Below are positions 23,458 to 31,941 of a stretch of DNA of 34,998 nucleotides, piece by piece. The notes under the pieces were generated by a model that saw only the letters and a program-made list of their open reading frames with translations, did not search any database and was not told the DNA's origin. Numbering within the stretch: position 1 is the stretch's first letter; each line of letters opens with the position of its first letter. Source of the DNA: Rhodobacterales bacterium 56_14_T64 (GTDB taxonomy: Bacteria > Pseudomonadota > Alphaproteobacteria > Rhodobacterales > Rhodobacteraceae); contig MAAY01000051.1 of NCBI GenBank assembly GCA_002162795.1, positions 3,584 to 38,581 on the forward strand. The letters run 5' to 3'. Both the position numbers and the translations under genes were made by a program.

Positions 23458-24348
23458 TTAGGGGCGATAGATCAACTCACCTGCGCGAACGGCCTGGCCG
23501 GATACCTGTACTTTCAGGTCCGGCCCGGCCTTGCTCAGGGTCACGTGAACGGTTCCGGGGCGTCCCATTTTGTGGCCTTGGTGCCCCTGATAGCTGAACG
23601 TGTTGTTTAACTTGATGACCCCGTGCTTCACTAGATAGGCGGCCGTCGGGCCATTTGCATTACCGGTCACCGGATCCTCAAAAATACCAATCGCTGGTGC
23701 AAACATCCGGCCATAGGTCTCGGGTGACTCGGGTGTTCCTTCCAGTGCAAAAGGAAAAAACCCGTTACAGCCGATTTTTTGGCTGAGCGCGGTCAGGGCG
23801 TCCGGGTTTGGCTCTAACGTATCAAGGACCTGACGTGATCGAATGGGAATGATGACTTTGGAATGCCCAGTCGACACGATCTGAGCCGGTAAACCGTCAT
23901 GATAGTCCGCCGACTTCATTCCCAGGGCAACTGCCATGTCGTCTAAGTCTCCGGCTGCAATGGTCGGCCCATAGTCAACCGCGCCCTGGGTCATTGACAC
24001 CCGCAGGTCCTTCCCTCTGCCCGAAACGCCAACTGGCAAAATGCCGGCGCCAGTCAGCACATTGACGGGGTAGGACTTGCTGCCAGACAAGGACGTCCGC
24101 AAAAAATGCGAGGCAATGGTCGCATGGCCACAGATCGGAACTTCGATACTTGGGGTGAAATACCTGACGTGCAGGTCATGATCTTCACCTTTTGCGGACA
24201 GGATAAAGGCTGTTTCAGAAAAACCTGCAAAACCCGCTATGGCCTGCATGTCAGCTGTCGTCAGCCCATCTGCGTCCAGAACCACGCCAGCGCGATTCCC
24301 TGTTCCAGCCACGCCGGTAAAGGCATCAATGATGTGTATGGTAACCAT
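23458..24348 (-). CDS. PhzF-family isomerase
   Basis: 296-aa protein with the two-domain diaminopimelate-epimerase-like fold of PhzF. The start is typical (IHIIDAFTGVAGTGNRAGVVLDADGL). The catalytic Glu is in GFSETAFIL (residue 45), and the VRYFTPSIEVPICGHATIAS motif is complete with the GHAT sequence. EDPVTGNANGPTAAYL in the second half is the matching DPVTGSA-type loop. The family includes PhzF of phenazine synthesis but most members act on unknown small metabolites. No phenazine genes are near, so that role is not supported. It ends six bases from the convergent aminotransferase gene. Confidence 0.88.
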   Translation of the reverse strand: MVTIHIIDAFTGVAGTGNRAGVVLDADGLTTADMQAIAGFAGFSETAFILSAKGEDHDLHVRYFTPSIEVPICGHATIASHFLRTSLSGSKSYPVNVLTGAGILPVGVSGRGKDLRVSMTQGAVDYGPTIAAGDLDDMAVALGMKSADYHDGLPAQIVSTGHSKVIIPIRSRQVLDTLEPNPDALTALSQKIGCNGFFPFALEGTPESPETYGRMFAPAIGIFEDPVTGNANGPTAAYLVKHGVIKLNNTFSYQGHQGHKMGRPGTVHVTLSKAGPDLKVQVSGQAVRAGELIYRP

Positions 24349-24496
24349 CGCGAAACGCTAGCACCGGTCCTTACCAAAGTAAAAGCTGCAGGGCGGAAAA
24401 CCGGCTGATCCGTCATTTCAGGGGCGAATTGACCCACCAATCGATCGCGGTGGGAGAGGTGCGAAAGTGGGAGGTAACTCAAAAAGTGAGGTAGGT

Positions 24497-24572
24497 TGGT
24501 GGAGCCTAGGAGGATCGAACTCCTGACCTCCTCGCTGCCAGCGAGGCGCTCTCCCAGCTGAGCTAAGGCCCC
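24497..24572 (-). tRNA. tRNA-Ala (anticodon GGC)
   Basis: Minus-strand 76-base cloverleaf with CCA encoded. Acceptor arm GGGGCCT pairs with AGGCTCC (one G-T) before discriminator A. D-arm GCTC/GAGC with an AGCTGGGA loop. Anticodon arm CCTCG/CGAGG around CTGGCAG, giving anticodon GGC. T-arm AGGAG/CTCCT with TTCGATC. All stems pair fully apart from the acceptor wobble, so the gene looks functional. Confidence 0.97.
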
Positions 24573-24735
24573 AACCTGTTCCACTCGACGTTGCCGTCTT
24601 GCGGTGTGTGGGTGATCTAAGCGACGATGGCGCACACCGCAAGTGGAAAATGCGCCACCGTCAAAGCTTTTTTAAAGGAGCAAATCTTTTGCCCATATAG
24701 GCGCAAAAGCGGCGCCTCAAACCGTCACAAACAGA

Positions 24736-25065
24736 TCAGGAGTCGTCGGTTTCTGCAGCGACGTCGGCGATTTCTTCGAGCGGAACAGTGTCCTCGTCGT
24801 CATCGTCATCGTCCAGAACGTCATCGCCGAGATCAATGTCTGATGTGTCGCTATCATCCAGAACGGTATCTTCCGATTCGGAGTCTTTCTTGGCCTTCAG
24901 GCTCGCCGCATCTTCGGCATCCGCTGCGATCATCCGGCTTTTGCCGGTTTCTGGTTCCACCGCTTCACCCGTGTAGGGGCTGACGATGGGAGACTTGTTC
25001 AGGTCATAAAAACGCTTGCCAGTAGTCGGGCAGATGCGCTTTACACCCCATTCTTCCTTGGGCAT
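24736..25065 (-). CDS. FYDLN-acid domain protein (TIGR02300 type)
   Basis: 109-aa acidic protein. The N-terminus MPKEEWGVKRICPTTGKRFY followed by DLNKSPIVSPYTGE is the diagnostic FYDLN motif, with one Cys in a CPTTGKRFYDLN setting. The rest is a low-complexity tail with a run of Asp near residues 85-92. No enzymatic residues are visible. The family is widespread in alphaproteobacteria and its function is not known. The gene stands alone between tRNA-Ala and the divergent metallopeptidase gene. A possible hairpin at about 24690 has no T-run on the minus strand. Confidence 0.88.
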   Translation of the reverse strand: MPKEEWGVKRICPTTGKRFYDLNKSPIVSPYTGEAVEPETGKSRMIAADAEDAASLKAKKDSESEDTVLDDSDTSDIDLGDDVLDDDDDDEDTVPLEEIADVAAETDDS

Positions 25066-25165
25066 GTGAGTCCCCTTGATTTATGAGTGAATCGTATCGA
25101 TGATTCCGGTGACGTGCCATATGAGGTAGGAACTGTCAAAGCCTTTAGTCTTTTAAGGGGTCCGC

Positions 25166-25852
25166 ATGGCCGACCATCACCTGCCCGGAGATCCCCCGGT
25201 TCCGCTGACACTGCGCCGCTCTCCGCGGGCGCGCCGGATCAGTTTGCGTATTTCGGCCTTGGATGGACGGGTGACTTTGACGCTGCCCAAATCCCTGCCC
25301 GAGCGCGAAGCACTGAATTTTGCCGTCGAGAAAGAGGACTGGATCCGGACCCATCTGGCCAAACATCCAGACGTGGTGGCGGTGCAGGTTGGCGCGACCC
25401 TGCCAATCGACGGCGTCTCCCGGTGCATCGTTGCCGCTAAAGGCAAGAGAGTACTGTTAACTGACCATGAGATAGAAGTTCCTGGCACCCGTCCCGGACG
25501 GGTGTTGCAGCGTTTTCTGCGCGAATTGGCCCGCGATCGTCTGGCCGCAGCCTCGGACCACTACGCCGCCGCACTGGGGCGCCCATATAACCGCATCACA
25601 CTGCGCGATACGCGCTCGCGCTGGGGGTCCTGCTCGTCTGATGGCGCACTGATGTATTCTTGGCGGCTGATTATGGCACCACCCGAAGTGCTGCGATATG
25701 TCGCCGCCCACGAAGTGGCGCATTTGGCGGAAATGAATCACTCCTCAGCATTTTGGGCGCAGGTTGAACATCTGTTTGGCGATTATCAGCCGCCTCGCAG
25801 ATGGTTAAAGACCCAAGGCAGCACATTGCACCGATTTCGCTTTGATGTCTGA
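25166..25852 (+). CDS. YgjP/DUF45-family zinc metallopeptidase
   Basis: 228-aa protein with a central zincin motif, VAAHEVAHLAEMNHSSAFW near residue 180. It provides HExxH and a third His ligand further on. Before it, ITLRDTRSRWGSCSSDGALM is the RSRWGSC signature of DUF45/YgjP proteins (SprT-like fold). No signal peptide or membrane segment is visible, so it is probably cytoplasmic. AAGGGG precedes the ATG by five bases. Substrates are unknown; some relatives are linked to protein quality control or restriction systems, but nothing here supports either. Confidence 0.88.
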   Translation: MADHHLPGDPPVPLTLRRSPRARRISLRISALDGRVTLTLPKSLPEREALNFAVEKEDWIRTHLAKHPDVVAVQVGATLPIDGVSRCIVAAKGKRVLLTDHEIEVPGTRPGRVLQRFLRELARDRLAAASDHYAAALGRPYNRITLRDTRSRWGSCSSDGALMYSWRLIMAPPEVLRYVAAHEVAHLAEMNHSSAFWAQVEHLFGDYQPPRRWLKTQGSTLHRFRFDV

Positions 25853-25951
25853 GTAAGGCCATCTCGCGCCACCCTTGGCGGAACCCGGCGCATCGGCTAA
25901 TACTTGCTTATTGCCAAGTATGTTGTTCCCGTTCCCCACCCGAGGCCCATT

Positions 25952-27805
25952 GTGACCCTCAAACCGAAGCGGCGCCTGGCCGCCATTTTTGTCGCAGATG
26001 TTTTTGAATTCAGCCGCATGATGGCCGAAGACGAAGCAGGCACGCTGACACGTATTCTGGATCAGCAGAAAACCGTGATCACGCCCGAGATAAATCGCCA
26101 TGACGGACGGGTGATCAAGCTGATGGGCGATGGGGTGTTGGCGGTGTTTCCCAGTGTCATTTCAGCGGTCGAGGCCGCCGCCGCCATTCAACGACGGGCA
26201 AATGCCGATCCTGACCCCAACCGATTGAAACTGCGCATTGGTCTGAACCTGGGCGAAGTGATGATTGCCGACCACGACATTTATGGCGATGGGGTCAATG
26301 TGGCCTCTCGCATCGAAGCTTTGGCGCGGCCGGGCGGGGTGGCTATGTCAGCCGCAGCCTATGATCAGCTGCGCAACAAGATCCCCTATGAGTTCGAGGA
26401 TTGTGGCCTGCACAAAGTTAAAAACATACCAGAGCCGGTGCAGGTTTACTTTCTGGGCAAGGAACTAGCCGAAATTCCTAAACTGAATCTCTCGGTCTTG
26501 CCTAAGAAATCCGCGACGACCGGATCCGGGAAAGTGATATTCGCGGCCTCGGGTTTGGTGGCGGTTATGTTGTTGGGGCTGGCTGGGTATTGGTGGCTTC
26601 CGGGACTGGGTGCCTCGGGAAGCCTGAGCGGGGCAAGCCCTGTGGCTATTGCCCAAGGAGACCGTCCACGGATTGCAGTGCGCGCCTTTACCGATAGCGT
26701 CGGCGCGGCTGATGGAGGCGGGTTGGCTATTGGTCTGGCCGAGGGCGTCATTGCAAGACTGGCCCAAGTGCCTAATTTGACGGTGATTGCCCCTCATAGC
26801 AGCCTGGCGCAATCTGACCTCTCGGATCACAGTTTGGGACAGCAGCTTGGGGCTGATTATGTAGTGAGCGGCCGGATCGATCGGCGGGACGGATTGGCGG
26901 TCAGCCTTGATATTCTGGATTTGCACACCGCTCTGCAAAGCCTGGTTGGGGTTCCGTCACACTCACAGCAAGATGTTCTGGCATTGCAGTCTGCCGTGGT
27001 GCGGGACCTGTTGATACATTTGCCGGTGCCTGACAAAGAGGCGCAGTTTCGCTCACTGGCAGTTGACGCCACTGACAATTCGGACGCCTATTTGCAGCTG
27101 ATCAGAGCCCGCAGTCACCTGCGCGAAGGCCGCCCAGCTGAGGGCAAGCAGGCTTTGCAGCAGGCACTGGTGCTGGATCCCGATCTCGGAGAGGCTCGTG
27201 GGTTGCTGGCGATGGCGCATATGGATCTGTTTTCCGGCAAGCTAGAGGGCATGACAGGGCGCATTTCCGAGGCAAAGCTGATGTTGAGCAGTGGCGCAAC
27301 CAGCCGACAGGAGCGACAGGTCGAAATTATTTCCACATTGCTTGAGGATGACGTTCCGTCAGCCCTGTCACAGGCGCGGGACTTGCAGGCTGACTACCCG
27401 AACTATGCGGACGGCCATGCGCTGTTGGCCTGGTTGCTGATCTTTGCTGGTGAACTGGACGAGGCGGCTGAGTCCCTAGATTTTGCCAAGACACTGAACC
27501 CTTTTCCTCCAGCCACCTACTACGCAATCGAGGCTGAACTTCTGTTTGCCGCAGGACAGGACGACGCGGCCCTCGCAGCGGCAGACCGTGCAATTGCCAT
27601 GGACCCATCGGCGCAAAGGGTGCGCTTGTTCCGCGTTGCTGCCTTGGCCAACAGTGGAGGGTTTGATGAAGCCGCTGCTGAACTGGTGGTGATTGCCAAA
27701 CGCGACCGGGGGGTTGGGCTGCAAGAAGCGGCAGATCTGTTGCCATATACAGCGCCAGAGGCAAGGCAGCGGGTGTTGATCGGCTTGCGATTGGCCGGAT
27801 TGTGA
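25952..27805 (+). CDS. Class III adenylate/guanylate cyclase with TolB-like and TPR regions
   Basis: About 617-aa multidomain protein. Residues about 1-155 form a class III cyclase domain: RRLAAIFVADVFEFSRMM and KLMGDGVLAVF carry the two metal-binding Asp, and GDGVNVASRIEALARPGG carries the transition-state Asn and Arg. A single membrane segment follows (IFAASGLVAVMLLGLAGYWW, about residues 195-215). A FlgO/TolB-N-like region is next (RIAVRAFTDS and GVIARLAQVPNLTVIA), then several TPR-like helical repeats to the C-terminus. So a cytoplasmic cyclase would be linked to a periplasmic sensing part. GAGG lies 6 bases before the GTG at 25952; a TTG at 25904 is a weaker start. The signal sensed is unknown. 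Confidence 0.85.
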   Translation: MTLKPKRRLAAIFVADVFEFSRMMAEDEAGTLTRILDQQKTVITPEINRHDGRVIKLMGDGVLAVFPSVISAVEAAAAIQRRANADPDPNRLKLRIGLNLGEVMIADHDIYGDGVNVASRIEALARPGGVAMSAAAYDQLRNKIPYEFEDCGLHKVKNIPEPVQVYFLGKELAEIPKLNLSVLPKKSATTGSGKVIFAASGLVAVMLLGLAGYWWLPGLGASGSLSGASPVAIAQGDRPRIAVRAFTDSVGAADGGGLAIGLAEGVIARLAQVPNLTVIAPHSSLAQSDLSDHSLGQQLGADYVVSGRIDRRDGLAVSLDILDLHTALQSLVGVPSHSQQDVLALQSAVVRDLLIHLPVPDKEAQFRSLAVDATDNSDAYLQLIRARSHLREGRPAEGKQALQQALVLDPDLGEARGLLAMAHMDLFSGKLEGMTGRISEAKLMLSSGATSRQERQVEIISTLLEDDVPSALSQARDLQADYPNYADGHALLAWLLIFAGELDEAAESLDFAKTLNPFPPATYYAIEAELLFAAGQDDAALAAADRAIAMDPSAQRVRLFRVAALANSGGFDEAAAELVVIAKRDRGVGLQEAADLLPYTAPEARQRVLIGLRLAGL

Positions 27806-27844
27806 GACGCTCCGTGACCGCCAGTGGTTGACGGCATGAGCAGA

Positions 27845-27854
27845 TGTGATCACA
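27845..27854. promoter_or_regulatory. TGTGATCACA palindrome before the GntR gene
   Basis: A perfect 10-bp palindrome ends 7 bases before the first ATG of the FCD-type GntR gene. GntR-family operators are short palindromes with GT and AC half sites, so autoregulation is plausible. No proper ribosome-binding site is seen, so it may also be part of the leader. Confidence 0.4.
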
Positions 27855-27861
27855 TAGACCT

Positions 27862-28512
27862 ATGATGGTTTCCCAGCGCCCCTCCGAAGTGTCGACCTCT
27901 GCCCATGAGCGGGTCTATCGCACCCTGCGCAGCCGGATCATGTATGGCGAGATTGCGCCGGGGCAGGCGCTGACGCTGCGCGGCATTGGCCGCGAGTTTG
28001 AGGTCTCGATGACCCCCGCCCGCGAATCGGTGCGCCGTCTGGTCGCCGAAGGCGCGCTGTTCCTGTCCTCATCCGGGCGGGTCTCGACGCCGGAACTCAG
28101 CAACGAGCGGATCGAAGAGCTCGCCGCCTTGCGCGCGCTGATCGAGGTCGAACTGGCTAGCCGGGCGCTGCCAAGGGCGCATATGGCGCTGATCGACCGG
28201 TTGCAGGGCATCAACATGACCGTGGCCGAGATGATCTCGAAGCGGGATGCCGTGGGCTATATTCGCGCCAACCTGGAATTTCACCGCGCGTTGTACCTGC
28301 GCGCGCAAGCGCCTGCGATGCTGGCGATGGCGGAAACCGTCTGGCTGCAAATGGGTCCCACTATGCGGGCGCTATATGGCCGCCTGCGCCGCACTGAACC
28401 GCCGCGTAATCACAAACTGATCATCGCCGCACTGAAAGCAGGGGACGAACCGGGCCTGCGGCTGGCGGTGCGATCCGATGTGACACAGGGTTTGAGGATG
28501 CTGGCGGGGTAA
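27862..28512 (+). CDS. GntR-family regulator, FadR/FCD subfamily
   Basis: 216-aa regulator. The winged helix is at residues about 12-75 (RVYRTLRSRIMYGEIAPGQ, LRGIGREFEVSMTPARESVR, LVAEGALFLSSSGRVS). The FCD ligand domain follows, with ELAALRALIEVELASRAL, a His in LEFHRALYLRAQAP, and a late NHKLIIAALKAGDEPGLRLAV. FCD domains bind small carboxylates, often with a metal held by Asp and His residues. The effector is unknown. Codon 1 could be the ATG at 27862 or 27865; no ribosome-binding site distinguishes them. It follows the cyclase gene after 56 bp on the same strand, but nothing suggests an operon. Its 3' side is a repeat-rich islet. Confidence 0.88.
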   Translation: MMVSQRPSEVSTSAHERVYRTLRSRIMYGEIAPGQALTLRGIGREFEVSMTPARESVRRLVAEGALFLSSSGRVSTPELSNERIEELAALRALIEVELASRALPRAHMALIDRLQGINMTVAEMISKRDAVGYIRANLEFHRALYLRAQAPAMLAMAETVWLQMGPTMRALYGRLRRTEPPRNHKLIIAALKAGDEPGLRLAVRSDVTQGLRMLAG

Positions 28513-28536
28513 TAAGAGTTGGCCTGATGTGTGAAT

Positions 28537-28560
28537 GATCGTTTTGCGGACAAAACGATC
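28537..28560. repeat. Perfect palindrome GATCGTTTTG-CGGA-CAAAACGATC
   Basis: Ten-base arms and a four-base loop, 24 bases after the GntR stop. There is no T-run, so termination is doubtful. It starts the non-coding islet that contains a second inverted-repeat element 38 bases further on. It is probably a REP-like or regulatory palindrome. Confidence 0.55.
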
Positions 28561-28597
28561 TCGGGTGTGCTTCGAGAAAACTGACGCGAACGGCCGA

Positions 28598-28751
28598 GGC
28601 TGTGTGAAAACTCGGTATTTCGAGAATTTCGTGGGAGGATATTCTCAATCCGCGTCGATAACTCAGCGCTTTCAGGAAGGTGCTCTCCAGAGCAGTAGAT
28701 GTTGGAATAATGTTCTTGGAAAGCGCGGCCAAATTGAGTTTTCACACAGCC
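28598..28751. mobile_element. MITE-like element or decayed IS with 16-bp terminal inverted repeats
   Basis: GGCTGTGTGAAAACTC at 28598-28613 is exactly reverse-complemented at 28736-28751. The 154-bp segment between and including them has no open frame of note and is AT-richer than its surroundings. Size, perfect ends and absence of a transposase match a non-autonomous miniature element or a deleted insertion sequence. No clear target-site duplication was found at the ends. Whether full-length copies exist in the genome cannot be judged here. Confidence 0.6.
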
Positions 28752-28780
28752 GACCTTCGTGGACGGCGCAGTGAATGGCT

Positions 28781-28792
28781 GGTCAGAGCCCA
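28781..28792 (+). repeat. 12-bp direct repeat, left copy
   Basis: GGTCAGAGCCCA, repeated exactly at 29640-29651. With the eight bases before it the similarity extends as a degenerate 20-mer (three mismatches). The two copies flank the low-GC orphan gene at 28862-29575. Confidence 0.5.
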
Positions 28793-28861
28793 TTGCGAAC
28801 ACCGGTTGAAGTTGGATGTAAGGTGTACCATCATTTACTGGGCTATCCGGAAGTAGATTGA

Positions 28862-29575
28862 GTGACTTTGACCACACCTGCGTTTTCTTACCCCAGATGG
28901 GACGAGGATAAGTATCTATCCTGGTATTCTGGCAGTTTTTCATCAGTTTATGTAGCGACCAATCCTTTTCTCAAGGTTCCAGAATTTCCTTTGAACTCAC
29001 CGGGCGAGTGGGTGTCGAATGAAGTCTTGAATTTGGCTAAGAAGCGTGGCGAAGGATGTGGCGCATCATGGCAAGAAATGGCGAAGCTGTGCGGATTTCC
29101 GAGCACTGCACATATCAATCGCGCACTTCGTATGACCGGCTCCAAGAGAATTGAGCAGAAGCTTGCATGTGTCTCTGACACCGAGAAGCTAATGACAATC
29201 TGTAGGGAGCAGAAGATCTTTGCACCTGATGAAGGCTATTTTTCGCCTTTGACCGAGTTGTCGATAGGTCATTTTCTACAAAAACTTGGGTATGAAGAAG
29301 TTGTGGTTTCAGATCATTTTGGAACGTCGCCAAAACTAATGAAGACTGAATTATTCTTGCGGCCTGAGGTTCTTGCGACACCGGAAATTTACGCTAACGA
29401 CAAGTCTGTTTATTTGTCGATTTATACTGATTATCACTACTTCTTGGTGTGCCAGACAGAAAGCAGTCGGTCAGTCGCCAATCCATCCGACTATTTTGAA
29501 GGATTTTTTGCAGATGACGGAACAAATGATCTTTGGGGAGTTGGCGACTTTAGAGAGAAGTCAACTGGCAGATAA
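28862..29575 (+). CDS. Hypothetical protein, possibly DUF2711-like, low GC
   Basis: 237-aa soluble protein starting at a GTG with GGAAG eight bases before it. It is rich in aromatic residues at the N-terminus (YPRWDEDKYLSWYSGSFS) and contains NSPGEWVSNEVLNLAKKRGE, SWQEMAKLCGFPSTAHINRA and a beta-rich C-terminal half. The pattern recalls DUF2711 proteins, but this is a weak impression without a search. No membrane segment or catalytic motif is evident. Base composition and codon use are clearly more AT-rich than neighbours, and 12-bp direct repeats lie on both sides, so it was probably acquired by transfer. It has no recognisable operon partner. Confidence 0.65.
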   Translation: MTLTTPAFSYPRWDEDKYLSWYSGSFSSVYVATNPFLKVPEFPLNSPGEWVSNEVLNLAKKRGEGCGASWQEMAKLCGFPSTAHINRALRMTGSKRIEQKLACVSDTEKLMTICREQKIFAPDEGYFSPLTELSIGHFLQKLGYEEVVVSDHFGTSPKLMKTELFLRPEVLATPEIYANDKSVYLSIYTDYHYFLVCQTESSRSVANPSDYFEGFFADDGTNDLWGVGDFREKSTGR

Positions 29576-29942
29576 GTGCATTGTCGACGTACGGCCGTGT
29601 TCAGTCCCGCCCCAACTTGGCGGTAACCCGCGGATGACCGGTCAGAGCCCAAACTTTCGAATGCTGCGTTTGGTCTGAATGGCTGCTTTTGTTGGCTCGG
29701 AAGTATCTGCGTTGAAGCTTCACCTATCGATCAGTCTCGAGGCGAGTACCCTATGTAGATCGGGAGAATAGTCTAGCAAGCAAGAAGCGGACTTTGGTGT
29801 TGCTCCAGCTAACGGCAGGAAGTCCGCACAGCAGACCTTGGTGCACTTTGCAGCGAAGGGCCGGTAACCGCCCATAATGTCAAATGTTGCGCGGACCACT
29901 AATGTCGTCCATGAGCTCAAAGCAGACCCTTGCCCGCTAAAC
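29576..29942. other. Non-coding stretch with degenerate repeated sequence
   Basis: No credible gene was seen on either strand over some 370 bases; short open frames lack coding character and ribosome-binding sites. It contains the second copy of the 12-bp direct repeat (29640-29651). The texture resembles dispersed non-coding filler that I associate with roseobacter genomes, which is an impression only. Confidence 0.45.
29640..29651 (+). repeat. 12-bp direct repeat, right copy
   Basis: GGTCAGAGCCCA, identical to 28781-28792. It lies 65 bases after the stop of the low-GC orphan gene. Confidence 0.5.
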
Positions 29943-29975
29943 AAAAAAGCCCCGAACCTTTTGGCAGGGGCTTTA
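29943..29975 (-). terminator. Intrinsic terminator of accA
   Basis: On the minus strand AAGCCCC pairs with GGGGCTT around a 13-base loop and is followed by a TTTTTT run. It starts 25 bases after the accA stop codon. Confidence 0.9.
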
Positions 29976-29999
29976 TCAATTGCTAACTTTAGAAACGGC

Positions 30000-30962
30000 T
30001 CAAGCCGCCAGACCCTTGGAACCAAGATCCAGATATTTCTGCTGCCGATCCTTGATCAGCGCAGGACCGTCCAGATCCTTCATGCCATCCAGCAAGCTCT
30101 GGATAGCAACACCCACGTCGGCCATTGCAGTGGCCGCATCACGATGGGCACCGCCCATTGGCTCCGCCACAACGTGATCGGCAACACCCAAGTCTTGCAG
30201 ATCCTGCGCCGTCAGGCGGAGCGCCTCGGCCGCCTCACGCATTTTCTCGGCATCTTTCCACAGGATCGACGCACAGCCCTCGGGCGAGATGACGGAGTAG
30301 ATCGAATGCTCCAGCATCGCCACACGGTTGGCAGTGGCAAAGGCCACCGCGCCGCCGGATCCACCTTCGCCGATCACCACCGAAATCAGCGGTACGCCGA
30401 TCTTCAGGCAGGCTTCGGTGGCGCGGGCGATTGCCTCGGACTGGCCGCGCTCTTCGGCGCCTTTGCCGGGATAGGCGCCAGGAGTATCGACCAGAGTGAT
30501 TACTGGCAGGCCAAACTTATCTGCCATCTCCAGCAGTCGGATCGCCTTGCGATAGCCTTCGGGGCGGGCCATGCCAAAGTTGCGCGCGATGCGGGATTTG
30601 GTGTCGCTGCCTTTCTCATGGCCGATTACCATCACTGGCTGGTCGTTGAACCGGGCCAGACCGCCCATTACGGCGTGATCATCGGCAAAATTGCGATCAC
30701 CAGCCAATGGCGTGTATTCGGTGAACAGCGCCGCAATGTAGTCTTTGCAATGGGGCCGTTCGGGGTGGCGAGCCACCTGACATTTGCGCCAGGGCGTCAG
30801 ATTTGAATACAGATCTTTCAGCATTTGCCCGGCCTTGGCGTCCAGCGCCTCGGCTTCGGCCTCGATGTCCATCTCTTCATTGGCCCGCGCCAAGGCACGC
30901 AATTCTTCCGCCTTGCCTTCGATTTCGGCCAGGGGTTTTTCAAAATCCATATACTGGGTCAT
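30000..30962 (-). CDS. accA: Acetyl-CoA carboxylase carboxyltransferase subunit alpha
   Basis: 320-aa subunit that, with AccD, transfers the carboxyl group from biotin-BCCP to acetyl-CoA, the first step of fatty-acid synthesis. It starts with the typical helical segment ([20 protein letters not shown]) and has [60 protein letters not shown] and the oxyanion-hole run [17 protein letters not shown], followed by [16 protein letters not shown]. Length and motifs are complete. GAGG precedes the ATG by four bases. It is a single gene with its own terminator, divergent from the AraC-type regulator by 121 bp. Confidence 0.96.
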   Translation of the reverse strand: MTQYMDFEKPLAEIEGKAEELRALARANEEMDIEAEAEALDAKAGQMLKDLYSNLTPWRKCQVARHPERPHCKDYIAALFTEYTPLAGDRNFADDHAVMGGLARFNDQPVMVIGHEKGSDTKSRIARNFGMARPEGYRKAIRLLEMADKFGLPVITLVDTPGAYPGKGAEERGQSEAIARATEACLKIGVPLISVVIGEGGSGGAVAFATANRVAMLEHSIYSVISPEGCASILWKDAEKMREAAEALRLTAQDLQDLGVADHVVAEPMGGAHRDAATAMADVGVAIQSLLDGMKDLDGPALIKDRQQKYLDLGSKGLAA

Positions 30963-31083
30963 ATCGCCTCACACGCGCGGAATTTCTCGATATATGGCCT
31001 TACCTGCGATCAGATGCAACTCAGCAAGATTTGTAATCTGACTGCATGCCACATCTGCGGTGACAGAGGAGCAGTAGACAACA

Positions 31084-31917
31084 ATGCCAAACAGCTACGA
31101 AGACCGGATCCTGCGGGTGCTGGGTTACATCCACGACAACCCCGCCGGGGATCTGTCGCTGGACACCCTGGCTGATGTCGCCGCGATGTCGCGGTTTCAC
31201 TGGCACCGGGTATTTCGGGCAATGACCGGCGAGACCTGTGCGCAGGCGGTGCGCCGCATTCGCTTGCATCGCGGGTCAATCTGGCTGGTGCAGAGCAACC
31301 GCACAATGGATCAGGTTGCAACGGACTGTGGCTATCCAAATACGGCCAGCTTTGCGCGGGCCTTTGCCGAATTTTTTGGCCAGCGCCCGGCAGCGTTTCG
31401 AAAAGCAGGTCGCTTGCTGCCTCCGGTGTCAGATCACAAACCAGGAGATTTTAGAATGTATCCAGTCACCATCCGAAATGAACCCGACCGCCGTTTGGCA
31501 ACCCAGCATCATGTTGGACCATATTACAAAATTGGCAAAGTCTTTGAGAGCCTTGTGGCGATTTGCACATCCCGCAATCTGTGGCCACAGATTGGCGGTT
31601 TCATCGGGATTTACTGCGATAATCCGGATGTTGTTCCGGAAGAAGAGCTGAACAGTCATGCCGGCATCATCTGGCTTGGCGACGATATACCCGATGGCTT
31701 GACCGAGTATAAATTGTCCGGCGGCAAGACCGCGGTGATGACCTACAAAGGGCCGTATGCGGGCTTGGCCGAGGCCTATAAATCACTATTTGGGGATTGG
31801 TTGCCCAACTCGGGCGAAGAACCGGCAGATTTACCCTGTTACGAATTGTCGCTGAACTCACCGCGCGACACTGCCCCCGAGGATCTGCTGACCGAAATCT
31901 GTCTGCCGCTGAAATAG
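31084..31917 (+). CDS. AraC-family regulator with GyrI-like effector domain
   Basis: 277-aa protein in Rob/SoxS-like order. The two HTH motifs come first (residues about 8-105): LSLDTLADVAAMSRFHWHRV, and MDQVATDCGYPNTASFARAF ending FGQRPAAFRK. A GyrI-like small-molecule-binding domain follows from about residue 125 (MYPVTIRNEPDRRLATQHH, VGPYYKIGKVFESL, GIYCDNPDVVPEEELNSHAG, AVMTYKGPYAGLAEAY). Such proteins often sense hydrophobic or cationic drugs and control efflux. It is convergent with the LysE-type exporter gene, 24 bp apart. The regulated genes are not identified. Confidence 0.92.
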   Translation: MPNSYEDRILRVLGYIHDNPAGDLSLDTLADVAAMSRFHWHRVFRAMTGETCAQAVRRIRLHRGSIWLVQSNRTMDQVATDCGYPNTASFARAFAEFFGQRPAAFRKAGRLLPPVSDHKPGDFRMYPVTIRNEPDRRLATQHHVGPYYKIGKVFESLVAICTSRNLWPQIGGFIGIYCDNPDVVPEEELNSHAGIIWLGDDIPDGLTEYKLSGGKTAVMTYKGPYAGLAEAYKSLFGDWLPNSGEEPADLPCYELSLNSPRDTAPEDLLTEICLPLK

Positions 31918-31941
31918 GTGGCGATCCGGTGATCTGTAAGG

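Noticed and set aside
24788-24976. Serine-rich frame on the + strand opposite the FYDLN protein
   Set aside because: It is the mirror image of the Asp/Glu-rich tail of that protein and has no start signal.
29720-30025. 101-codon frame on the minus strand overlapping the accA terminator
   Set aside because: It runs through the terminator and into the accA 3' end, lacks a ribosome-binding site and shows no family motif.
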